Assembly (NCBI RefSeq): GCF_023073915.1
Contig: NZ_JADPKK010000023.1
Location: 124,001 to 188,000 of the forward strand
DNA: 64,000 bases
Direction: 5' to 3'
From: Bradyrhizobium sp. 149
Lineage (GTDB): Bacteria > Pseudomonadota > Alphaproteobacteria > Rhizobiales > Xanthobacteraceae
Shown here: piece after piece, positions 17,626 to 27,186 of the stretch
Layout: every line of letters starts with the position of its first letter
How positions within the stretch are numbered: position 1 is the stretch's first letter
Made by a program: the position numbers and the translations under genes
The notes under the pieces: model-generated
Seen by the model: the letters and a program-made list of their open reading frames with translations, nothing else
Databases searched by the model: none
Told to the model about the DNA's origin: nothing

Positions 17626-19322
17626 TCAGCCGTTCATGACGGCCGGGGACGGATCGACAGCAACCGGCTTTGCGCCTGAGATCGCCTCAATTGTTGCCGC
17701 GAGCTCCGCAAGGGAATAAGGCTTGCTGAGAAATGCCTCCTTGCTGATGCGCTTTCTATTCTCCTCGATCAGGTCTGGAAAGCCGCTGCAAAACAGAATG
17801 GGAAGGCGCGGCGAGCGTTCCCGTAGTTGTCGCCCTACATCCACTCCGGAAATCTTCGGCATGGCCAAATCAACCAGCGCCAGGTCAACGCTCTCGCGGT
17901 CGAGAGCTGCCAAGGCGGCTTCAAGGTCATCAGTGGCAACGACCCGGTAACCTAATGCCTCCAACATGCCGCCGGTCGTTTCGCGCACGTCAGCATCATC
18001 GTCGATAACCAGAGCGTCCCCCTCGCAGACGCCGTCAGCTCGCTGGATCCCTGGCCGGCAACGACGGCCTCAGTAGAACGAGGCAGGAAGATGCGGACCA
18101 CGGTGCCTCGACCGAGCTCGGTTTCGATCTTGACCGTCCCACCGGATTGGCGGGCGAAGCCGTAGACCTGTGACAGGCCGAGGCCCGTGCCTTTGCCGGG
18201 AGCCTTGGTGGTGAAGAACGGATCGAAGGCACGGGCCAGAACATCCGGCGGCATGCCCGTGCCGGTGTCCTTGACGGAGATGCACACATATTGCCCTGCT
18301 TTGAGCTCGCTCGCCAGTTGGTCGGGGACGCGGTTCAGAGCGGTAGTTTCGATGACGATGGTGCCACCCGTCGGCATGGCATCGCGTGCATTGAACGCAA
18401 GGTTGAGAAGCATGAGTTCAAGTTGGGTCGGGTCGACCAGCGCCGGCCACAAGCCCTCTTGGGTGGCGACTTCAAGGCGGATGCCGGTCCCGATCGTCCG
18501 CGACAGGAGCTCGGCGACCACTCCGGCAAGCTCGTTGATGTCGATGGGCTCTGGCGCGAGGTGCTGCTTACGCGAAAATGCCATGAGCTGCTTCACCAGC
18601 TTGGCGCCGCGTTCCGCCCCGTGCATGGCATTGCGCAGGTAACGCTGGAGGCGCTCGTCCTCGATGCGCAAGCCAAGCAGCTGCAGATTGCCCATGATGG
18701 TCGTCAACAGGTTATTGAAGTCATGTGCGATGCCACCAGTGAGTTGTCCCACGGCCTCCATTTTGTGGGCGTGGCGAAGCGCGACTTCGGTCCGCTCGCG
18801 CTCAACCATTTCGGCCATCAACCGCCGATTTGCATTCGCCAATTCGTGGGTACGATTCTCGATGCGCCGTTCCAGCGTGTCGGTCAGATGTGTCAACTGA
18901 TCCAGATAGCTTTCAGTCTGTCGCTGCTTTACCCGCGCCCGGACGGCCGCTTTGACCGCGCTCTTGAGCGAAGCCGCAGCGAGGGGCCGTTCGAGCACGG
19001 TCACGTTTCCGAGCAACTCGACGAGATCTGGCTGCGGATTGCGCGCTGCCCTCAGCGTCAGCAGGACAAAAGGAAAATCCGACCATGGCGGCTGGTTGAG
19101 AATCCACCGCGCAAGGCTGCCGCGATCCTCGTGGGTCAAGGCCTCTTCTGCAATCACGGCGGCTGCCGCCTCGCCCAGATTGCCCACCAGCTCGATAAGG
19201 CTCCGCTGCTCACGAGCAAAAGTGCCGTCAGCCTGCAGCATCGAACAGATTACTGCCGCATCCCTACCGACCGGCGCCAGTACAAGCGCAGGCCCATTTT
19301 CAACATGCTCAGGCCGCGCCAT
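17626..19322 (-). pseudogene. hybrid sensor histidine kinase with receiver domain, frameshifted between them
   Basis: The kinase part starts at MARPEHVENG. It has an N-terminal receiver-like or coiled region (to about 150), a coiled coil, the H box IAHDFNNLLTTIMGNL, N box LMLLNLAFNARDAMPTG, G boxes KDTGTGMPPDVLARAFDPFF and GTGLGLSQVYGF. A CheY-like receiver follows (LVIDDDADVRETTGGML, phospho-acceptor in LALVDLAMPKISG, Lys in FLSKPYSL), but in another frame. The shift is in a five-C run at 18018-18022: one more base would give a continuous kinase-receiver protein of about 566 residues. As read, the kinase gains a random tail and the receiver could only be made from an internal start. The family is PAS-less, HWE-unrelated, HisKA type. 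Confidence 0.75.
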
Positions 19323-19338
19323 TCGGGCTTTTTCCAAG

Positions 19339-20841
19339 CAGGCGGTCATAACGGTGCCGGCCTACTTCAACGACGCCCAGCGCCAGGCCACGAAGGACGC
19401 AGGCCGCATCGCCGGCCTGGAGGTCATGCGCATCATCAATGAGCCCACTGCGGCGGCACTCGCTTACGGACTGGAGAAGAAGGCCACCGGCAAGATCGCG
19501 GTGTACGATCTGGGCGGCGGCACGTTTGACATTTCGATCCTCGAGGTGGGCGACGGCGTCTTCGAGGTCAAGGCGACGAACGGCGACACTTTCCTAGGGG
19601 GCGAAGACTTCGACAAGCGCATTATCGACTATCTGGCGGATGAATTCAGGAGAGAAAGCGGCATCGAGCTGCGGAACGACCGCCTGGCGCTACAGCGTCT
19701 CAAGGACGCTGCGGAGAAGGCCAAGATCGAGCTGTCCAGCAGCACACAGACCGACGTCAATCTGCCGTTCATCACCGCGGATCAGCACGGACCCAAGCAC
19801 CTCAACATCCGGTTGACCCGAGCCAAACTGGAAGCGATCGTCGACGACCTCATCCAGAAAACCATCCCACCATGCCAGGCTGCCCTGAAGGACGCCGGTC
19901 TGGAGCCTGGTCAGATCGATGAAGTCGTACTGGTCGGCGGCCAGACCCGCATGCCCAAGGTGCAGGAGACCGTCCAGGCCTTGTTCGGGCGCGAGCCCCA
20001 TAAGGGCGTCAACCCCGATGAGGTCGTGGCCATCGGGGCCGCCATTCAAGCCGGCGTGCTGCAGGGCGACGTGAAGGACGTGCTCCTGCTCGACGTCACT
20101 CCCCTGTCCTTGGGAATCGAGACGCTCGGCGGCGTGATGACCAAGCTGATCGACCGTAACACCACCATTCCCGCGAAACGCAGCCAGGTCTTCTCGACCG
20201 CAGAGGACAATCAGAGTGCCGTCACAGTGCGCGTGTTCCAAGGGGAACGCGAGCTGGCCGCCGACAACAAGCTGCTCGGCCAATTCGACCTGGTGGGAAT
20301 TCCACCCGCTCCCCGTGGCATGCCGCAGATCGAGGTCACTTTCGATATCGATGCCAACGGCATCGTGCATGTTTCCGCGAAGGACAAAGCGAGCGGCAAG
20401 GAGCAGTCCATCCGCATCCAGGCATCCGGCGGACTGAGTGAAGCGGACATTCAGCGGATGGTTCGCGAGGCCGAAGCGAACGCCGAGCAGGATCGCCGGC
20501 GGAAAGAGCTGGTGGAGACGCGCAACCAGGCCGATGCCGCAGTCTACCGGATCGAGAAGACCATGCAGGAGTTGGGCGTGCGCATACCAGCCGCCCTGAA
20601 GGATGAAGTCGGGCAACTCATCACCCGGGTCAAGGACGCCATGCAGGGCGACGATATCGGCCGGGTTCGGGAAGCTGTCGCCCAGCTGGAGAAAGCTGCG
20701 CAGCGTCTTGCGGAAATCCAGCAGCACGGTAGCGGAGCAGGCAGCTCGCAATCCTCCGGAACATCCGGCGATCGGGGAGACGCCGACGTGATTGATGCCG
20801 AATTCGAGGAGCTGGATGACAAAGATCGCAAGACGGGATGA
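19339..20841 (+). pseudogene. dnaK: DnaK chaperone lacking its first ~137 residues
   Basis: From AVITVPAYFNDAQRQATKDA onward the protein is a well-preserved Hsp70: nucleotide-binding lobe pieces (NEPTAAALAYGL, VYDLGGGTFDISIL, VVLVGGQTRMPKVQ), the linker VLLLDVTPLSLGIET, substrate-binding domain (NTTIPAKRSQVFSTAEDNQS) and helical lid, ending at a TGA. The first subdomain including the phosphate-1 loop is missing. Upstream sequence is the inverted 5' end of a histidine kinase gene, whose possible start codon lies inside the first dnaK codons. So a rearrangement fused the two. No ATP-binding Hsp70 can be made from this copy. Confidence 0.9.
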
Positions 20842-20900
20842 GGCACTGCGGCTCTCAAAGCTCCTCTAGCCGCTCAACAGATCCGCGATAGGAGGTCCGG

Positions 20901-21481
20901 ATGCAGGAGAACGTCACGGGCGAGCAGGCGCCGCCTGTCGAAGAAGCCAAAGAGCGCGATTCTCTTCAGGCGGAAAATGCCGCCCTACGTGATCGGCTGC
21001 TGCGCGCGCTGGCGGATGCCGAGAACACTCGCCAGCGCGGCGAGCGCATGGCGAAGGATGCCCGCCAGTACGCCATCGCCGACTTCGCTCGCGAGCTCCT
21101 GACGGTGCTCGATAATCTGCATCGTGCCATTGCTGCCGCCGAGCAGCGACGCGCCGATATGACCGACGACTCTTCCCTGCTCGAAGGAATTAAAGCCACC
21201 GAGAGGATTCTGACCTCAACGCTTGAGCGGTTTGCTGTCCGCCGGGTCGAGGCGCTCGGAGCAAAGTTCGATCCTGCCCTGCACGAAGCCGTAATGCAGG
21301 TGGAGGATGACGAACACGATCCGGGCACCGTCGTGCAAGTTCTCGAGGAGGCTACATCATCCACGAGCGGCTGCTGCTTCCGGCCCGGGTCACCGTTGCG
21401 AGGCGACGGCAGGAACGAGCCTCGCATTCCGAAGCTGTCAAACCTCGAGACCGCGACGAATTCCACCATTTCGAGACATGA
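20901..21481 (+). pseudogene. grpE: GrpE nucleotide-exchange factor, 3' frameshift
   Basis: GrpE releases ADP from DnaK. The product has the N-terminal acidic/coiled part (LQAENAALRDRLLRALADAE, the helix ENTRQRGER) and the beginning of the beta-domain (FDPALHEAVMQVEDDEHDPG TVVQVLEE). At 21345 one G is missing; the correct end, GYIIHERLLLPARVTVARRR and on to FETstop at 21481, is in another frame. The span is two bases over a multiple of three, matching a single loss. As read, the chain would run on to 21527 with an altered C-terminus, overlapping dnaJ. GATAGGAGG precedes the ATG. Confidence 0.85.
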
Positions 21482-21493
21482 GAGGAGAAGGCG

Positions 21494-22399
21494 TTGGCCA
21501 CCGACCCCTACGAAACACTGGGCCTGAAGAAGGACGCGTCGCAGGAGGAGGTCCAAAAGACCTATCGCCGGTTGGCAAAAAAGCTGCACCCTGACCTTAA
21601 TCCAAGCAACAAGCGGGCAGAGGAACAATTCAAGGAGGTTTCGGCCGCCTACGACCTGCTCAGCGATCCCGACAAGCGAGCGCGTTTCGACCGAGGAGAA
21701 ATCGATGCCTCGGGAGCCGAGCGACCGCGGTACCGTTCCTATCGGGACTTTGCCGAAGGTGCCGGAGCCTCGGCCTATAGCAGCGACGCCGGCTTTTCCG
21801 ATCTTGACGACGAAGGGGATTTGTTTGGCGAACTGTTCCGCCGGCGCGGACGATCCGGAGCCGCCGGCGCGACTTTCCGGATGAGAGGAGAGGACGTCTA
21901 TTATCGCATGGAAGTCGACTTCCTTGATGCGGTGAACGGCGCAAAGCGCCAGATCACGCTCCCGGATGGCTCTGCCCTCGAAGTCACCATTCCGCCCGGG
22001 AGTCGCGACGGCCAAATACTGAGGCTTCGCGACAAGGGACGGCCGGGTCACGGTGGCGGACCCGCCGGGGATGCCCTGATAGAATTAGAGGTGCACGGAC
22101 ACCCGCTGTTCACGCGCAACGGCGACGACATCCATGTCGAATTGGCGATCCCGCTTAAAACAGCGGTGCTCGGCGGCAAGATCGAGGTGCCGACTCCGAC
22201 AGGAATTGTCACCATGACCGTGCCGAAATGGTCCAACACCGGAACGGTCCTGCGGCTCAAGCAAAAAGGCGTTCGGCGCTCCAACGGCACGCGAGGAGAT
22301 CAATACGTCACGTTGAAGATCATGTTGCCCGAAAAGCGCGACCTGGAACTTGAAAGGCTGATATCGAGCTGGACCGCCGGGGCAAGTCATGCAGCGTGA
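21494..22399 (+). CDS. CbpA-type DnaJ co-chaperone
   Basis: 301 residues: J domain at about 3-70 with HPD at 32-34 (KKLHPDLN), a short linker, then the two beta-sandwich substrate-binding domains (YYRMEVDFLDAVNGAKRQIT, PPGSRDGQILRLRDKG, VELAIPLKTAVLGGKIEVPT). There is no Gly/Phe-long region and no zinc finger, so it is the CbpA (class B) type, not DnaJ proper. The start is TTG 21494, preceded by GAGAGGAGAAG; no ATG is available. The frame is intact and overlaps cbpM by eleven bases. Confidence 0.9.
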   Translation: MATDPYETLGLKKDASQEEVQKTYRRLAKKLHPDLNPSNKRAEEQFKEVSAAYDLLSDPDKRARFDRGEIDASGAERPRYRSYRDFAEGAGASAYSSDAGFSDLDDEGDLFGELFRRRGRSGAAGATFRMRGEDVYYRMEVDFLDAVNGAKRQITLPDGSALEVTIPPGSRDGQILRLRDKGRPGHGGGPAGDALIELEVHGHPLFTRNGDDIHVELAIPLKTAVLGGKIEVPTPTGIVTMTVPKWSNTGTVLRLKQKGVRRSNGTRGDQYVTLKIMLPEKRDLELERLISSWTAGASHAA

Positions 22400-22778
22400 A
22401 CCGATGAGGCCCGGCATGGAGATCAATGAATTTCTCGTTCACGCGCGGCTCGACCGCGAGCACCTCCACAGCTGGGTCGAGGCCGGCTGGCTTACCCCCA
22501 GCAGCGAAGGTGAGGAATGGCTGTTTGCCGAGATCGACGTCGCCCGTGCCCAGCTGATCCGAGACCTGAAGAGCGACATGGGTGTCAACGACGACGGCGT
22601 TGCGATCATCCTGGACCTATTGGATCAGCTGTATGGCTTGCGCGGAACGTTGCGCGACATCGCGTCGGCCATTGCCGCACAGGATGAGCCGGTACGTCGA
22701 CGTGTCCTGGCGCAAATCCGGGGTGCCCCGCCCAAGGCGTGGTCCCGGGAAAGCATGGACAGCGAACGCCTCGTTTAG
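22389..22778 (+). CDS. cbpM: chaperone modulator CbpM (MerR-like)
   Basis: CbpM binds the J domain of CbpA and inhibits it. The 129-residue product has the MerR-like N-terminal winged helix (EFLVHARLDREHLHSWVEAG WL), the segment LFAEIDVARAQLIRDLKSDM GVNDDGVAIILDLLDQLYGL (characteristic of CbpM) and a C-terminal helix. It overlaps the 3' end of the DnaJ gene, so the pair is translationally coupled, as in E. coli cbpAM. MEINEFL (residue 10) is a possible alternative start. Confidence 0.85.
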   Translation: MQREPMRPGMEINEFLVHARLDREHLHSWVEAGWLTPSSEGEEWLFAEIDVARAQLIRDLKSDMGVNDDGVAIILDLLDQLYGLRGTLRDIASAIAAQDEPVRRRVLAQIRGAPPKAWSRESMDSERLV

Positions 22779-23058
22779 CGGAATTCCCGGGCGGCCTATG
22801 CGGCGATAGGCCCGGTGCCGTCCGGCCGCAACCGCAACCGCAACGCGGGCCAGCTCGCCTGCACCTTATTGCCGACCTGGAAAGAGGCCTTGCCACTGCG
22901 GACGTACGGCGCCGCGACAGAGCTTTTCTGCCGGAATGCCGGCCCACATAGCAACCCTGCACTCGAAGCGACGTTACTGCCCGCAAACCGCCCGACCCCG
23001 AGGCGCCCGGCGCAACCGGAAAGGCGGGCTCGTTTGCCTTGACGGAAAGGACTGTCTT

Positions 23059-24468
23059 ATGGCCGGCAATCTTAAAGCGCGACTATTCTGCACCTTGTTC
23101 GCGAGTACTCTTGGTGCCGCAATCTGCTCGACGGCGCTGCCGGCTCACTCACAGCAGGCGGCAGTTCCGACCGACTTTACCGCCGTCGTGAAACAGAAAG
23201 CCCCCGCGGTGGTCGCGATTCTGACGAAACAGATGATCGAAGACGAAGCGCGCCAGGCTCCGGACGATCTGCCCCTTGGCGAGCTATTTCGGCGGCGGTT
23301 CGGCGAACCTCGCGCACGCGAGCGGACCGCGCTAGGTTCGGGTTTCATCGTCAGCCCCGAGGGGCACATCGTCACGAACAATCACGTCGTGGATAACGCC
23401 AGCGAGATCCACGTCCGCTTCGCGGACAAAACCGACGTGGCGGCGAAGCTGGTCGGTCGTGATCCATCGACGGATATCGCGGTGCTCAAGATCGAGCCGC
23501 GGCCCAACATGGCTGTAGCGGCGTGGGGTGATTCCGACAAGATGGAGCCGGGGGCGTGGACGATCGCGATCGGCAGCCCCTTCGGACTCGGTGGCACGGT
23601 GACCGTCGGGGTCCTCTCGGCGCGGGCACGCGACATTCAAGCTGGGCCCTACGATAATTTCCTGCAGACGGACGCGTCAATCAATCAGGGCAATTCCGGA
23701 GGTCCGCTGTTCAACGCGGCAGGCGAGGTCATCGGTGTCAATACGGCGATCCTTTCGCCGCTTGGAGTTAACGTGGGCATCGGATTTGCTGTGCCGTCGC
23801 GGACGGCGCAGACCGTCGCGGATCAGATCATCCGCACGGGAAAAGTCGAACGCGGCTACCTCGGCGTCCGACTGCAGGAAGTGACGACCGGAATCGCACA
23901 GGCGTTAGGCCGTTCCGATACGAAGGGCGCCCTCGTTGCATCCGTGGAGCCGGGTAGTCCCGCGGAGAAGGCCGGGATCAAAATCGGGGACGTCGTCACC
24001 CGCGCTGATGGTCAAACCATCGCCGGACCGCGCGACCTGTCGCGCGCCGTCGCGCGGACCAAACCGGGATCGCCGTTGAATCTAACGGTGGTCCGAAACG
24101 GCAACACGGAGGAACTCACCGTCGCGCTCGGCCGGCCTCAAGAGGACCGGCGGAGCGGAATGAGCGATTTGCAGGACTCGGGTAGGACGAGCAAACGACT
24201 TGGATTGAGTCTCGTGCCGATCCCGGAGGCGGCTCGGAAGCAGCTGGGCACGGACACGGCGGGTTTGATGGTCGGCGATGTGGAGCCCGGTAGTCCGGCT
24301 GCCGAGAGCGGGATCCAGCCGGGGGACGTCATCACGAGCGTCAACAACCGCGAGGTCAATCAGCCGTCCGACGTGGCCGAGGCGTGGGCGAACGCTCGGC
24401 GGGAGAACAGGCCGGTCCTCCTGCGCGTCAAACGCGAGGGCCAGTCTCTTTTCGTCGCGGTCTCTTGA
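23059..24468 (+). CDS. DegP/Do-family periplasmic serine protease
   Basis: HtrA-type protease and chaperone of the envelope. The 469-residue product has a signal peptide (about 1-33, cleavage near AHS-Q), a trypsin-like domain with catalytic His109 (TNNHVVDN), Asp139 (DPSTDIAVLKI) and Ser213 (INQGNSGGPLFN), PDZ1 at about 280-370 and PDZ2 at about 390-465. The ATG at 23059 was chosen because a signal peptide follows directly and GGAAAGGA precedes it; the open frame upstream is non-coding in character. It follows cbpM by 280 bp on the same strand. Accessory degP copies are common in stress islands. Confidence 0.92.
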   Translation: MAGNLKARLFCTLFASTLGAAICSTALPAHSQQAAVPTDFTAVVKQKAPAVVAILTKQMIEDEARQAPDDLPLGELFRRRFGEPRARERTALGSGFIVSPEGHIVTNNHVVDNASEIHVRFADKTDVAAKLVGRDPSTDIAVLKIEPRPNMAVAAWGDSDKMEPGAWTIAIGSPFGLGGTVTVGVLSARARDIQAGPYDNFLQTDASINQGNSGGPLFNAAGEVIGVNTAILSPLGVNVGIGFAVPSRTAQTVADQIIRTGKVERGYLGVRLQEVTTGIAQALGRSDTKGALVASVEPGSPAEKAGIKIGDVVTRADGQTIAGPRDLSRAVARTKPGSPLNLTVVRNGNTEELTVALGRPQEDRRSGMSDLQDSGRTSKRLGLSLVPIPEAARKQLGTDTAGLMVGDVEPGSPAAESGIQPGDVITSVNNREVNQPSDVAEAWANARRENRPVLLRVKREGQSLFVAVS

Positions 24469-24817
24469 ACCAAGAGTAGCATTCTGTGTTGCCGAGAGCG
24501 GAACGCCGGGCTGGGCACCCCCGCTCCTCCAGCACCGGCTCGCGCCACGCCTGACCTCGCAAGAAACTTAGTGCTCGTAGCTCCAAGAGCAGCCGCGCTG
24601 GCCACAAGGACTGAGACTAGCGCGACTTACAACCAGCAACCGTCAGCCATTCTTCCCGTCGGCGGCCGATATGCTTTGCTTCCGTTCGGAATTCAGTCGA
24701 GATGCTTGAGGCGTCGCCGGAGATTTCCTAGATTTTTTGTTGCCAATGCCTCGGCAGGATTGGCGCGATCACCAGGCAAGAAGCTTGGATCCACGTTGCT
24801 TCTAGGAGGATGTGGTT
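24469..24817. other. no gene recognised
   Basis: Intergenic sequence between degP and the next small secreted protein. Short frames only. A strong ribosome site (AGGAGGA, 24804-24811) at its end belongs to the next gene. Confidence 0.5.
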
Positions 24818-25204
24818 ATGAAAAGTACGTGTCATCTCACAACCGGCGCTTCGTTAGAGCGCATTATGGGCCGCACTCTGCGGCGCTCAGCCCGGCGCAT
24901 CGCTGCGCAATCCAGGATTCGCAGCGTCGGGCCACTTTCCGCGATGGCTGAAGCTGGCGCGCGAGCGTGGTGCCCCTTGGTTTCAGCTTTACTAGCACTG
25001 GCACTGCTGCTGAGCGCGACAGAATTGGCCGGCGCAGAGCAAAAGCCTTCGAAGCGGCCGGACGGTGCGAACGCAGTCGTTCAGACCTCATCGCCCGAAC
25101 GAACGATGCATGGCCGGAGTACCAGAACCAAGCGTAACATCAGTATGGACACGTTCCGGGCGGAGGAGATTGTCCCCGATATCTGTAGGGGCTGCTCCTC
25201 TTGA
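24818..25204 (+). CDS. small exported protein ending in a CxxC motif
   Basis: A 128-residue protein. An Arg-rich N-terminal part (to about 45) precedes a hydrophobic segment (PLVSALLALALLLSATELA G) that would be a late signal peptide or anchor; the mature part is short and basic and ends NISMDTFRAEEIVPDICRGC SS. The C-terminal block looks conserved and carries the only two Cys of the mature part as CRGC. The ATG follows AGGAGGA at good distance; a later methionine just before the hydrophobic segment could be the real start of a normal signal peptide. Function unknown. Confidence 0.6.
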   Translation: MKSTCHLTTGASLERIMGRTLRRSARRIAAQSRIRSVGPLSAMAEAGARAWCPLVSALLALALLLSATELAGAEQKPSKRPDGANAVVQTSSPERTMHGRSTRTKRNISMDTFRAEEIVPDICRGCSS

Positions 25205-25583
25205 AAACGGGGATGGCGATCGAATGGGTCGACCTGCGTGCGGCGCGAACCGCACGCACCCTCGCCCAAGAAGCAGACTACAACGGCCACCACTTAAGCA
25301 GCCTTACAGAGGACGGCAGAGGCATTGTCTCCGGGACCGACGGCTGCCGAGTTGTCCTCGCGACGGGTTCATGCCTGAAGTCGTGCACCAGATCCTTTGA
25401 ATCGAATCGATCTGGCGCGCTTGGACACACATGGCCGGCCGAGACATCAGTCACTCTCGAGCGACCACCTTCAAACAACCTCTTCGGACCCTTGCGAAAT
25501 CCTGGGCTGCAATCCCATTTTCTTGCTGTAGGCGGCATCCAGCGCCGCGCAATGAATTCCAATCGGAGCAAGCGAGAGCTACC
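25205..25583. other. no gene recognised
   Basis: An open plus-strand frame covers most of the stretch but has no plausible start or recognisable content; minus-strand frames are equally unconvincing. Probably decayed sequence. Confidence 0.35.
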
Positions 25584-25856
25584 ATGACCTCCTGGCAAGA
25601 CGACCTGGTCGATACAGCGCTTCTGGAGTCCTTCCCAGCCAGCGACCCGCCGAGTTTCGTCGCCCGCGGGGTGGCGATTGGCTCGCCACAGCGAGGCGAC
25701 GCCACTCCGGATGGAGTGCTCGGAGCCAAGCGCCGGGGCATCCCAATGCCAGATAGAACGAAACCAGCGCCCCATACCGATGTCTCAAAGCGGCGCTGGC
25801 CAGCTACCAGGTGCATTGGGTCGAAGGCGTTTGCCGGAACGGATGCAGCGGTTTGA
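25584..25856 (+). CDS. small hypothetical protein, C-terminus possibly shifted
   Basis: The first 35 residues (TSWQDDLVDTALLESFPASD PPSF) match a pattern I associate with short acidic Bradyrhizobium proteins. After residue 40 the composition changes to Arg/Pro-rich, so an indel near 25700 may have replaced the natural C-terminus. AGCGAGAG precedes the ATG. It ends 61 bp before the glycosyltransferase. Function unknown. Confidence 0.45.
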   Translation: MTSWQDDLVDTALLESFPASDPPSFVARGVAIGSPQRGDATPDGVLGAKRRGIPMPDRTKPAPHTDVSKRRWPATRCIGSKAFAGTDAAV

Positions 25857-25917
25857 CGTGCGCATCCGGAGCTTGTCAGGACGGCTTGGGCCAATTGTGC
25901 ATACACGGAGGATGGAG

Positions 25918-27051
25918 ATGAGGATTGCGCAGATTGCACCACTGTTTGAAAGCGTCCCACCGCGACTTTATGGCGGCACGGAGCGGGTCGTCCATTACCT
26001 CACCGAGGAGCTCGTCAAGCAAGGACGCCAGGTCACTTTGTTTGCGAGCGGAGATTCTATCACGTCCGCCGAGTTGGTCCCGTGCACGCCGAGAGCCTTG
26101 CGGCTCGACCCTGATGTCCGGGATTCGGTCCCTCACCAGATGCTGCAGCTCGACAAAGTTCGCGAGCGCGCCGCCGAATTCGACGTCCTCCACTTCCATA
26201 CCGACTATCTGCACTTCCCGTTGTTCCGAGCGGAAGCCGGCCGCACGTTGACCACCCTGCACGGCCGCCAGGACCTAGCCGACCACCTGCCGTTCTATGC
26301 GCACTTCGCGAAGATGCCGCTCGTCTCAATCTCGAATGCCCAACGCGCGCCGCTTCCGCGCGCAAACTTCGTGGCGACGGTCTATCATGGCCTGCCGCTT
26401 GATCTTCACAGGCCGACATTCGAAGCCCACGGTCGCTACCTAGCATTTCTGGGGCGGATCTCGCCGGAGAAGGGGCCCGAGCGAGCGATCGCCATTGCTC
26501 GCGCGGCGGGGATACCACTCAAGATCGCAGCGAAAGTCGACAAGGCCGACGAAGCCTATTTCCGCGAAGTCGTCGCGCCGATGCTGAATGGACCGGGAGT
26601 GGAATTTATGGGTGAGATTAGCGAGAGCGAGAAGACTGAATTCCTCGGCCAAGCCGCTGCCCTGCTCTTTCCTATCGACTGGCCTGAGCCGTTCGGGCTG
26701 GTCCTGATCGAAGCGATGGCCTGCGCCACCCCGGTACTCGCCTTCCGACGCGGCTCGGTTCCGGAGATCGTCGAAGATTGGCGTACGGGGCGGGTTGTCT
26801 CGACTATGGAGGAGGCTGTGCGGGCGATTCCGGACGTACTGGCCCTGGACCGACGAAGCGTTCGCGCCCGGTTTGAGGAGCGCTTTTCCGCTTCACGGAT
26901 GGCCACCGATTATCTGAGGCTCTACCAGAAGATTGCCCGCCGGCGTCCAGGCCCGGAAGCCGGGTTCTCGGCGCTCGCCGCGCGCTCGCTCTCGATCGCC
27001 GAGCCTGTCGGTCGTGTGACGGCGCCCCGACCGCAGTCCGAGGCGAATTGA
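25918..27051 (+). CDS. glycosyltransferase family 4
   Basis: A 377-residue GT-B retaining glycosyltransferase. The N-terminal Rossmann half begins RIAQIAPLFESVPPRLYGGT ERVV (glycine loop near 20); the C-terminal half has FLGRISPEKGPERAIAIARA, the donor-site E-x7-E motif in EPFGLVLIEAMACATPVLAF and GSVPEIVEDWRTG. Such proteins in rhizobia are cytoplasmic and act on glucosyl donors, often for glucan or trehalose-like sugars; the real acceptor is unknown. CGGAGG lies six bases before the chosen ATG (an in-frame ATG is two codons earlier). The frame is intact. Confidence 0.85.
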   Translation: MRIAQIAPLFESVPPRLYGGTERVVHYLTEELVKQGRQVTLFASGDSITSAELVPCTPRALRLDPDVRDSVPHQMLQLDKVRERAAEFDVLHFHTDYLHFPLFRAEAGRTLTTLHGRQDLADHLPFYAHFAKMPLVSISNAQRAPLPRANFVATVYHGLPLDLHRPTFEAHGRYLAFLGRISPEKGPERAIAIARAAGIPLKIAAKVDKADEAYFREVVAPMLNGPGVEFMGEISESEKTEFLGQAAALLFPIDWPEPFGLVLIEAMACATPVLAFRRGSVPEIVEDWRTGRVVSTMEEAVRAIPDVLALDRRSVRARFEERFSASRMATDYLRLYQKIARRRPGPEAGFSALAARSLSIAEPVGRVTAPRPQSEAN

Positions 27052-27186
27052 GGATCGTCCATCTGTTGGCAGCGTCGGAGCCTTCTATGACAATGCTCTC
27101 CAACCAACAACGGTCTCTGCAAGGCCGAGGTGATCCATCAGCGCGGGCCATTGCGCAACTGAGGCCGTCAAGTTCACGGGGTGGAA

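Noticed and set aside
19690..20751. Open minus-strand frame of 353 codons inside dnaK
   Set aside because: Antisense of well-conserved DnaK sequence, no ribosome site, no known domain.
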